Source: Bacteroidales bacterium (GTDB lineage Bacteria > Bacteroidota > Bacteroidia > Bacteroidales > F082). Taken from it: 64,000 nucleotides of DNA. The notes beneath the pieces are model-generated. The model saw only the letters and a program-made list of their open reading frames with translations. It did not search any database and was not told where the DNA came from. Below are positions 53,181 to 60,157 of the stretch, piece after piece; the stretch's first letter is position 1, and each line of letters starts with the position of its first letter. Made by a program: the position numbers and the translations under genes. The stretch lies in NCBI GenBank assembly GCA_017530365.1, contig JAFXMK010000007.1:101006-165005 (forward strand), in the 5' to 3' direction.

Positions 53181-54416
53181 ATGAAAAAACTTTACAAATT
53201 ATCAATTGCAGTGGCATTGTTATTTGGTGCCACTAGTGCAAATGCACAAAACCCCGATGTTTATGTCGGAGGAATCAAAAATAATCAAGCCGCTATCTGG
53301 AAAAACGAAGATCCGACGGTAATTGCTAATGGCGATGATGTATCTGCTATGGTAGTAATCGGCGATGACGTATATGCCGCTGGCAAGAGCCAGGGAGGTG
53401 GATCGGTTTGGAAAAACAACGAAGTGCTATTCACTCTCAGTGAATTTGATTTTTATGACAGATTCGTAACTTCCATGGCCATTCACGGCGACGACGTGTA
53501 TGTAACCACTAATGAAATGTCATCTTCGGATTGGTCGTTTATTGGCAGGCTGTGGATTAACGGAGTCGCTTCTGACGATTATGCTGATGCAGCGGAACTC
53601 TCTGGAATTTGCTTTGATGGCGATGACATTTATGTTGCAGGTAGAACTAATGAAGAAGCAGTAATATGGAAGAATGGAGAACCACTTTACACGTATACTT
53701 CAAGCGTCACGGGGATGTTCACCGACGTGAAAGTGGTCGATGGCGATGTGTATTATATCGGTGGTGATTTTGGCGGAAATGGAAAATGCACAGCGATAAA
53801 GGATCGAGAGTGCCTTAATGTAAATCATGAGAATAACAGGGATCTCAGTATTAATATATGGAAAAACGGCGAAGTTCTCTATACTCTTGCCAATGAAGCT
53901 TATGGGCTAACACTTGCCGTCTCCAACGGGACAGTCTATGCTTCCGGACAAGTCCCCAACAGTTCAATATTCAAAGCCATAGTTTGGGTAAATGGTGAAG
54001 GTACTATAATATCCGACGAATGGAGTGGCGCCCAAGGAATGTGCGTACATAATGATAATGTATATGTGACAGGTTTTGCGGGTAACCTACCTGAATTAGA
54101 TACTTTTATATGGAAAGATGGAGTACTTACAACCTTTACCTCAGATGGATATGATATGGGATACTGCATTGAAGTAGTGGACGGAAGTACTGGAATTGAA
54201 CAAATAGATAACTACAGTGCTATATATCCCAATCCGGCCGACAGTTTTATTACAATAGAAGGCGTCCGTTTTGAAGAAGCTGTCATCTACAATAGTTCAG
54301 GTCAAGTAGTTGTTACTTCTAGAAACAACACAATTGATGTATCCTCTTTGGAATCTGGAGTTTACTTGTTAAAAGTTGATAATAATCTCACAAGAAACAT
54401 TGTTATCAGGCACTAA
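53181..54416 (+). CDS. E3: seven-bladed propeller-like T9SS cargo
   Basis: 411 residues. The signal peptide ends at ANAQ. The mature part is seven repeats of about 45-55 residues, each with a strand like DDVYVAG followed by a W(K/I/V)(N/D) turn: AAIWKNE, GSVWKNNE, GRLWING, AVIWKNGE, INIWKNGE, AIVWVNGE, TFIWKDG. Seven units fit one closed beta-propeller. The final 70 residues are a T9SS sorting domain (IYPNPADSFITIEG, GVYLLKV, NIVIRH). Propellers of this kind bind proteins or sugars; no catalytic residues are evident. It is unrelated to E1, E2 and E4 outside the sorting domain. Confidence 0.8.
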   Translation: MKKLYKLSIAVALLFGATSANAQNPDVYVGGIKNNQAAIWKNEDPTVIANGDDVSAMVVIGDDVYAAGKSQGGGSVWKNNEVLFTLSEFDFYDRFVTSMAIHGDDVYVTTNEMSSSDWSFIGRLWINGVASDDYADAAELSGICFDGDDIYVAGRTNEEAVIWKNGEPLYTYTSSVTGMFTDVKVVDGDVYYIGGDFGGNGKCTAIKDRECLNVNHENNRDLSINIWKNGEVLYTLANEAYGLTLAVSNGTVYASGQVPNSSIFKAIVWVNGEGTIISDEWSGAQGMCVHNDNVYVTGFAGNLPELDTFIWKDGVLTTFTSDGYDMGYCIEVVDGSTGIEQIDNYSAIYPNPADSFITIEGVRFEEAVIYNSSGQVVVTSRNNTIDVSSLESGVYLLKVDNNLTRNIVIRH

Positions 54417-54447
54417 ACGAGAACTTTGTTAAATTGTTTGAGTGCAA

Positions 54448-54468
54448 GGCCGGATTGTGAAAGAGTAA
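54448..54468 (+). pseudogene. Fossil tail of a lost E-type gene
   Basis: The bases translate as GRIVKE-stop, the exact ending style of E2 and E4 (GKIVKE, GRIVKE), but no cargo frame leads into them. They are followed by the same terminator and promoter block as E1b to R2. Confidence 0.65.
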
Positions 54469-54489
54469 AACTTTTTTCAGTTCATTTTT

Positions 54490-54519
54490 GAAAAAGGGTG
54501 GCGTCAGCTGCCCTTTTTC
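54490..54519 (+). terminator. Terminator between E3 and R4
   Basis: AAAAAGGGTGGC with GTCA loop and GCTGCCCTTTTT. A better stem than its copy after E1b. It may serve E3, about 70 bp upstream. Confidence 0.75.
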
Positions 54520-54531
54520 TGCTAAAAACAA

Positions 54532-54539
54532 TAATTTTG
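54532..54539 (+). promoter_or_regulatory. Bacteroides-type -7 box of R4
   Basis: TAATTTTG, identical in context to the R2 box. The ATG at 54541 is too close to be in the message. Confidence 0.55.
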
Positions 54540-54564
54540 CATGGACTATCGAAGAAAAATGACC

Positions 54565-56262
54565 ATGCGAAAGATATTGTTCCTTTTCCTGCTCCTGTTT
54601 TCGATCAACGCCTTTGCCCAAAGTGCGGAAAATCCGTTGCCCTTGCCCGATTCGCTGGCCGGGCGGTTGCGGGAGTTCAGAAAACCTGACCTTGCACGAG
54701 CCGAGGCTTTGGATGCCGCCATCGTGTTTTATCTTGAGAAAGACCGGATATTGGAAGCTCAAGGGTTTATCAATGAACTGGTCTCATTGGCAAATGACTT
54801 GGGCGAAAACTACTATTGCGCCTTGGGTGGCTACTATCGTGGCCTTTGTGAGTTGAAGAAATATCATTACGGTGAAGCAATCACTGTGCTCGATGAGGCA
54901 TTGCGGCGCGCGGAATTGTTGCTCCTCACTGACAAGACCAGAGTGCTGACAGCGCGTATTCATCTGGCCCGCAGTTCCTACTTTACGTCCATGAGCATGT
55001 TTCCCGATGCTTTTGAAACCATCAATAAAGGATTGGAGGTGATTCAGAATGCCGATGTGGAGGTGAGAAGCCGTTTATTGAACAATCTGGGAAATATCTA
55101 TGCTGACACTGATAACAGCCGAAAGGCTCTGAAGACCTATTCGGAAGCTTTGGCGAGTCATGCGATGATGGTGCACCATTATAACATAGCAACGGTTTAC
55201 TGTGATCTGGAAAGCTACGACAGTGCATTGGTTTACATCGACTCCGCATATATGCTGTCCGCGTCTTTGAGCGACAGCTTGAGGATAAAACAACTGGAAG
55301 GATCGGTTTGTCAACGGCAAGGAGACATTGGCAGACGCAACCAATGCAATGAATATTGCTTGGGCAAGATACCCCTTTGTCATGATGACGGCATTGTGAT
55401 GACTATTTATTTGAACAGTGCGGATTTGGCGGCGGCTAGCGGTGAATATCGACAGGCTTTGGACTTGGTCGATCTTGCTATTGATGTGGCGTTTCGGCTC
55501 CAAAACGAGACTATGATCATGGATTGCCTCAAACAGAAAGCTTATATTTTGAAAGGAATGGGGGATTATGAATACAGCTTGGAATGCATGATGCGATACG
55601 ACTCTATCCGTGATGCCATGTTGGGGCATCAAAATAGGGATAGGGTGAATGAAAGCATTCGCAGGATGGAAACCGAGCGGTTGGAGCGTCAATTCGAGGC
55701 AGAGAGGAGAGAGGCGAGGCTTCGACAGCGTTTCATTGGCATCATCGCTTTGCTGGCCGTGGTTCTTGTCGGCTCCATAGTCTTCTTCTGGGTGCGAAAC
55801 AAACGGCAACGCGAGGCGTTGCTGAAGAAGGAATTGGATTTGCGCAACCGTGAAGTGACCTCCAAGACCATGAGCCAGATGCAGACCAACGAAGTGCTGA
55901 ACGAAGTCATCGAGAAGTTGACACATTTGTCGAATAATCCCAAAGGCACTGGAAATCCACTCCCCATGGCGATTCGGGAGCTGAAGAGCCGAGTGGATGA
56001 TGGTGCCAAAACAGATTTCGATTACTATTTCGTCCAGGTTCATCCTGATTTTTATGCTCATTTGAAAAAAGACTTCCCCGATCTCAGTCAGAACGAATTA
56101 CGCCTTTGTGCCCTCATCAGAGCCAATCTCAACATCAAGGAGATTGCTAACTTGAACAATGTCAGCATCGACAGTGTGAAGTCGTCCCGAAAAAGATTAC
56201 GTAAATCATTGGGAATCCTTGACTCCAAGGTTGACCTGGTGGACTTTCTTTCAAAATACTGA
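54565..56262 (+). CDS. R4: transmembrane TPR-HTH regulator
   Basis: 565 residues from 54565 (MRKILFLFLLLFSI, cleavage near AFAQ); 54559 is an alternative. The block LPDSLAGRLREFRK then ARAEALDAAIVFY is nearly that of R2. TPR helices (VRSRLLNNLGNIYADTDNSRKAL), membrane helix about 390-411 (FIGIIALLAVVLVGSIVFFWV), coil, DFDYYFVQVHPDFY, and HTH about 506-548 (LSQNELRLCALI, KEIANLNNVSIDSVKSSRKRLR). Likely controls E4, 154 bp downstream, whose promoter region holds repeated TTGACA sites. Confidence 0.82.
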   Translation: MRKILFLFLLLFSINAFAQSAENPLPLPDSLAGRLREFRKPDLARAEALDAAIVFYLEKDRILEAQGFINELVSLANDLGENYYCALGGYYRGLCELKKYHYGEAITVLDEALRRAELLLLTDKTRVLTARIHLARSSYFTSMSMFPDAFETINKGLEVIQNADVEVRSRLLNNLGNIYADTDNSRKALKTYSEALASHAMMVHHYNIATVYCDLESYDSALVYIDSAYMLSASLSDSLRIKQLEGSVCQRQGDIGRRNQCNEYCLGKIPLCHDDGIVMTIYLNSADLAAASGEYRQALDLVDLAIDVAFRLQNETMIMDCLKQKAYILKGMGDYEYSLECMMRYDSIRDAMLGHQNRDRVNESIRRMETERLERQFEAERREARLRQRFIGIIALLAVVLVGSIVFFWVRNKRQREALLKKELDLRNREVTSKTMSQMQTNEVLNEVIEKLTHLSNNPKGTGNPLPMAIRELKSRVDDGAKTDFDYYFVQVHPDFYAHLKKDFPDLSQNELRLCALIRANLNIKEIANLNNVSIDSVKSSRKRLRKSLGILDSKVDLVDFLSKY

Positions 56263-56265
56263 ATA

Positions 56266-56287
56266 TCAATATTTTGAAAAATATTGA
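56266..56287. repeat. AT-rich inverted repeat after R4
   Basis: TCAATATTTT and AAAATATTGA form a perfect 10-bp inverted repeat around GA, starting 3 bp after the R4 stop, with CACCTTTTT next. A weak terminator or a binding site. Confidence 0.5.
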
Positions 56288-56349
56288 CACCTTTTTGACA
56301 CTTTCTTCTTTCGTTTTGACACCCGTAAAACACGTCTTTGCCCTTGACA
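56284..56349 (+). promoter_or_regulatory. TTGACA direct-repeat array upstream of E4
   Basis: TTGACA starts at 56284, 56295, 56316 and 56344. The first three steps, 11 and 21 bp, keep the sites on one face of the helix; three of the four continue as TTGACAC. The last copy overlaps the -33 box. Candidate operator for the neighbouring regulator. Confidence 0.5.
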
Positions 56350-56373
56350 AACTTTTGGCTTGAGTTACTTTTG
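56343..56373 (+). promoter_or_regulatory. Promoter of E4
   Basis: CTTG (56343-56346), 19 bp, TACTTTTG (56366-56373). It matches the E2 promoter in both boxes, in the TTGACAAA lead-in and in the AAAATGAT that follows. Confidence 0.6.
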
Positions 56374-56416
56374 TGCTCAAAATGATCAGTCAAAAAAATG
56401 TCAAACTAAAAAATTA

Positions 56417-58585
56417 ATGAAAATGAAAAAACTATTACTTTTAAGCATGACACTTTTTGTGGGATTTTTCAGCATTCCCATCATGGGTCAAAACAAATGT
56501 ACGGTTGGTAATACCACTGTTTACAGTTCTGAGAATGTCATATGTTGTCCTTTGGGGGACGATGCCATAGCGACCGTTGCCCTGCCGAAAACAAAAAAAA
56601 CCGTAGATTTCTGTGGCCGTGATATGTTCGCCCTATCCGTTGAGCCTACTTTTGAGTGCAATCACATTGGTATCTGGAGCGACAATGGGTTTGAGTATTG
56701 GGAGAATGTCAGTTCTGCAAATGTTGAAGTGCCCGAAGGACATTATAGCGTTTCATTGACAGGAAGTGATGATGAAGGTTTTATACTTCTTGCTTACGAA
56801 ATCGATGTGCATGAGAATACTAGCCTAAGTCCGGAAGCCAGTGAAGCTACAACATATTTTGTAATTGAGGCGGAGGACGAAAATGGCAACAATCTGTACG
56901 ATGCCCCTTTGGGAATTGATTCTCGGATTTTCGTTGATTATTACTGGAAGGGAGATTATAGCTATGGCATAAGTCAAACGCTGTCCCCCAATCCTTTCAA
57001 GTACAATTTTATCCCTGATGATTGTTTTATTGTTCCTGTTGGTTTTTATTATACTACGGAAGGCCAAAAGGAATATTGTATTAGATTTGATACGATTTTT
57101 GAATCATCCAATGGTCATACAATTAATCATGGAGAGGATTTATTGACTTTAAAGCAATACTATCATTTCAGCGATTCTGATTCCACTGCTTGTTTCAACA
57201 TGAATTATCGTGTCGATTTTGGTAACAATGGTTGGTCTAAATCGACGCATGGTGCTGGAAGGGACGCTTCCTTCGATGAGAAAATCCCGTTGTCAATCAT
57301 TACTAATATTAAGGATGACCATCCAGAGAGGTTTGAGCCCAAAGAGATGAAATACCGTATTTTCCCCATTGTGTATGAATCACTGGTCCATTATGACATG
57401 TTGTTCCATGATGATTTTACCCATTCGGCCATGTCTATCAACGCCGATGGTCAGTTTGTTAGGGAACCCTTCGACGAGATCCTTAACCAAGATTTACGTG
57501 CCTTGTATCATCAAAGTTACCCCAACCATATTCCACTGACACCTGCTTTGATGGCTATGGAACCCAATGAGAGTCATTACATTGGATTCAGGACGCCAAT
57601 GTGGTATTTCCAAGGTATCGGATTCAGTTCCAATGGCCCAATGGGATTCCCGTTTTATGGAGGCATACTATGCTCTTTCGGAGAGGAGGGCGTAATGCGC
57701 CCTATGGATGACGAGTTGTTGGTAAATGTGATCTACAATGGTGAGGACCAGATCTACCATGATTCAATTTATCTCTTTAATTGGGAATGGAATTTCGTAT
57801 CGCCTGGTGAAGGAGTCATAGCCATGGATGTTGAAAACAACCGTGTTGAAAATCAAGGATTGGTCATGGCAAACAGAACACATATTGAGTTTGACTTAAG
57901 CAAAGACGATGCTTATCCCCCAACAATGACCATTCTTCAAGTTGTGAACCAGAATGGCAAAGAAAGTATTGATATTCATAATCTTAATAATTCCTCCATA
58001 AACATTGCTGCTGGAGATTTTATTATTGATATGGATATCGTCCAGCAGCAGATTAATTGCATGAACTATTATGATAAACCAGAAATTGAGGTGTTGTATT
58101 CCATCGACGGCGCTAATTATGAGCCGTTGGAGGTGTATGAGGATGAATCCATGTTCCACGTGAATTATGGCAACTTTTTCGTGGTCGATTTGGGTCAATT
58201 GGAAGGAATTGCCAACGACAAATGGGTCAGCCTGAAAGTCACTGTGACCGATGCGCAAGGTAATTTCCAGACACAGGAGTTAGACAACTTGTTCTATGCT
58301 GGCCAATTTACTTCTATTAATGAGGATATGATGACGAGCAAGAACCACACCGTTCACCCCAACCCCTTCACCGACGAGGTTAGGATTGCGACTTCCGATG
58401 CCGTGAACGGCTCGGCCAATGTCCAAGTTTACAATGTGTTGGGAGAGCAGGTCTATCAAAAGACCGTCAATTGCACGGATACCAAAGAGTTCATCATCGA
58501 TGGCAGCGCCTTGAAACCAGGCATCTATTTCTATAGCATCAACACCGAAAACGGCCTGATGCAAGGAAGGATTGTGAAGGAGTAG
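56417..58585 (+). CDS. E4: T9SS cargo of the E1/E2 family (divergent N-terminus)
   Basis: 722 residues from the ATG at 56417 (MKMKKLLLLSM, cleavage near IMGQ). The N-terminal third differs from E1a, E1b and E2, with only NKCTVGNTTVYSS as a faint echo. The second half is shared: TPALMAMEPNESHYIGFRTPM, then SKDDAYPPTMTILQVVNQNGKES, DESMFHVNYGNFFVVDLGQLEG. The sorting domain (HPNPFTDEVRIATSDAVNG, GIYFYSI, GRIVKE) is close to that of E2, and a DNA stretch in it equals E1a, a sign of patchwork exchange. Function unknown. Confidence 0.78.
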   Translation: MKMKKLLLLSMTLFVGFFSIPIMGQNKCTVGNTTVYSSENVICCPLGDDAIATVALPKTKKTVDFCGRDMFALSVEPTFECNHIGIWSDNGFEYWENVSSANVEVPEGHYSVSLTGSDDEGFILLAYEIDVHENTSLSPEASEATTYFVIEAEDENGNNLYDAPLGIDSRIFVDYYWKGDYSYGISQTLSPNPFKYNFIPDDCFIVPVGFYYTTEGQKEYCIRFDTIFESSNGHTINHGEDLLTLKQYYHFSDSDSTACFNMNYRVDFGNNGWSKSTHGAGRDASFDEKIPLSIITNIKDDHPERFEPKEMKYRIFPIVYESLVHYDMLFHDDFTHSAMSINADGQFVREPFDEILNQDLRALYHQSYPNHIPLTPALMAMEPNESHYIGFRTPMWYFQGIGFSSNGPMGFPFYGGILCSFGEEGVMRPMDDELLVNVIYNGEDQIYHDSIYLFNWEWNFVSPGEGVIAMDVENNRVENQGLVMANRTHIEFDLSKDDAYPPTMTILQVVNQNGKESIDIHNLNNSSINIAAGDFIIDMDIVQQQINCMNYYDKPEIEVLYSIDGANYEPLEVYEDESMFHVNYGNFFVVDLGQLEGIANDKWVSLKVTVTDAQGNFQTQELDNLFYAGQFTSINEDMMTSKNHTVHPNPFTDEVRIATSDAVNGSANVQVYNVLGEQVYQKTVNCTDTKEFIIDGSALKPGIYFYSINTENGLMQGRIVKE

Positions 58586-58613
58586 GTTTATAGCTGATTT
58601 TGCTGTTTTGCAG

Positions 58614-58644
58614 ATAACGGCCAGCCAGTACGGTTGGCCGTTAT
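58614..58644 (+). terminator. Hairpin after E4 (probable terminator)
   Basis: ATAACGGCCA pairs perfectly with TGGCCGTTAT; inner bases extend the stem. Only a short T-rich stretch follows, so termination may be partial. Confidence 0.55.
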
Positions 58645-58648
58645 TGTT

Positions 58649-58687
58649 TGTAAAGTTTCTTTACACCTACTGTAAAGTTTTTTTACA
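58649..58687. promoter_or_regulatory. Two tandem 17-bp palindromes (candidate upstream activator sites)
   Basis: TGTAAAGTTTCTTTACA (58649-58665) and TGTAAAGTTTTTTTACA (58671-58687), start to start 22 bp or two helical turns. They lie 54-92 bp upstream of the sigma-54 -24 element, the usual place for an NtrC-type activator dimer pair. Confidence 0.6.
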
Positions 58688-58740
58688 ATTGATCGAAATC
58701 GTTAATTCTTAAATTGTTGGAATTTAGGTAGTTGTGTTTC

Positions 58741-58756
58741 TGGCACAACAAATGCT
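58741..58756 (+). promoter_or_regulatory. Sigma-54 (RpoN) promoter of the efflux operon
   Basis: TGGCAC-aacaaa-TGCT: GG at 58742-58743 and GC at 58754-58755 are exactly 10 bp apart, the required -24/-12 spacing. Transcription would start near 58767, about 20 bp before the ATG at 58787. Confidence 0.6.
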
Positions 58757-58786
58757 ATCACTCATCACATCAAAATACATGTTGTG

Positions 58787-60139
58787 ATGAAAGTTAGTAT
58801 GTTTTTTAGCCTTGTGATGATGTTCTTTGGCGCCTTGACTTCGGTCAAGGCCCAGGACACCGTCACGATGAATCTGAAAGAATGCATGCGCTATGCCGTG
58901 GAGCATTCCACCAAGATGCGCATTGCCCAAGCCGACAACCGCGATGCACAAATCGACCGCCGTGATGCCATCCTTGCGGCCTTTACGCCTTCGATTGAAG
59001 GAAGCACTTACGCCTATTATAACTTCGGACGCAGCATCGACCCTGAGACGAATACCTATAGTCTGACGACCTCGTTCCATAACGGCTACAGCCTCTCGGC
59101 GGGCATTAATCTGTTTAATGGATTCCAAGCGGTCAATAACCTTAAGATTACTAAGACGGCGCAAAAGATGGGAGTCACCAAGGAGCAACAGGTCGAAGAC
59201 CAAGTCTGCCTTGCCACCATGGAAGCCTATTGTAATGTGTTGTACTATAACGAATTGGAGAAAGCCCTGCAAGCCCAGGTGGCCACGGCGGAAAAGTCCT
59301 TACAGTTGGTTACTCGGCAAGAGGAATTGGGACAAAAATCCCATGCCGATGTGGTGCAGATGCAAAGCGATCTCGCCGAGCGGCAATACCAACTGACTCA
59401 ATGCCGCAACCACCTCAATGAAGCGACGATCACCCTAAAAGATGTGATGTTTTGGCCGATTGAGGAACCGTTGAAAATCGACGGTTTGTCTGTAGAGACA
59501 CCCTATTATGACGTCTCTACGAAAACCGTTTCCAAAACGGTGGAATACGCCAAAAACAACACGCCCGCCATCCTTTTGGCCGAAGGCACGATGAAGAACG
59601 CCCGCCTTGCCCTCAAGACGGCCCGTTGGCAGTTGTTGCCCCGACTCTCGCTCTACGGTGGCTGGTCGACAACTTATTTTACATATCCTGGGATGGAAGG
59701 CTATGTGCCCACACCCTATTTTGAGCAGTTGAAGAACAACGGTGGCGAGTATGTGCAACTCTCATTGAGCATCCCTATCTTCGATCGCCTCTCGAAACAT
59801 TCCAACATCGCGAAGCGTAAGAACGCATACGACCGCGCCCAAGCCGACTACGAGCAGACGCTGCAAACCGTGGAGGCCGAGGTGCGCCGCGCCATCGCCG
59901 ACCGCGACGGCTCAGCCGATGCGCTGCGACAGGCCGCCGTCCGCACCGAATTGCAGGAAGAGGCATATACACTCAACGGCAAGCGTTTCGAGCAGGGCTT
60001 GATTTCGTCCATCGAATACCAGACGGCCTCTAACAGCTATTTGAACGCCTTGGCGGAACAATTGAACGCCAGGCTTCAATATTATATTAAAAACAGTGTT
60101 GTAACTTATTATAGCGGAGTGCCGTATATAAAGCAGTAA
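58787..60139 (+). CDS. TolC-family outer membrane efflux protein
   Basis: 450 residues from ATG 58787 (MKVSMFFSLVMMFFGAL, cleavage near VKAQ); a GTG at 58784 adds one residue. Two OEP repeats are visible: MNLKECMRYAVEHSTKMRIAQAD with long helices, and a second half starting near 270 (AEGTMKNARLALKTARWQLLPRLSLYGGW). It forms the trimeric outer-membrane duct of a tripartite pump. It is first in an operon with permease, adaptor and ATPase. Confidence 0.92.
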   Translation: MKVSMFFSLVMMFFGALTSVKAQDTVTMNLKECMRYAVEHSTKMRIAQADNRDAQIDRRDAILAAFTPSIEGSTYAYYNFGRSIDPETNTYSLTTSFHNGYSLSAGINLFNGFQAVNNLKITKTAQKMGVTKEQQVEDQVCLATMEAYCNVLYYNELEKALQAQVATAEKSLQLVTRQEELGQKSHADVVQMQSDLAERQYQLTQCRNHLNEATITLKDVMFWPIEEPLKIDGLSVETPYYDVSTKTVSKTVEYAKNNTPAILLAEGTMKNARLALKTARWQLLPRLSLYGGWSTTYFTYPGMEGYVPTPYFEQLKNNGGEYVQLSLSIPIFDRLSKHSNIAKRKNAYDRAQADYEQTLQTVEAEVRRAIADRDGSADALRQAAVRTELQEEAYTLNGKRFEQGLISSIEYQTASNSYLNALAEQLNARLQYYIKNSVVTYYSGVPYIKQ

Positions 60140-60157
60140 CCAAACGCCATTTTCACA

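Larger units (their letters stand above)
54466..54575 (+). repeat. Duplicated terminator-promoter-start block, copy 2 (before R4)
   Basis: Partner of 46951-47060. The few differences include a T-to-C in the terminator arm and changes in the leader. Confidence 0.85.

Noticed and set aside
55075-56061. 328-codon minus-strand frame
   Set aside because: Antisense to R4; the R4 frame is supported by its three paralogues.
58586-58786. Small RNA gene in the spacer before the efflux operon
   Set aside because: The spacer is explained by a terminator-like hairpin, two palindromes and a sigma-54 promoter; no promoter facing a second hairpin was seen.
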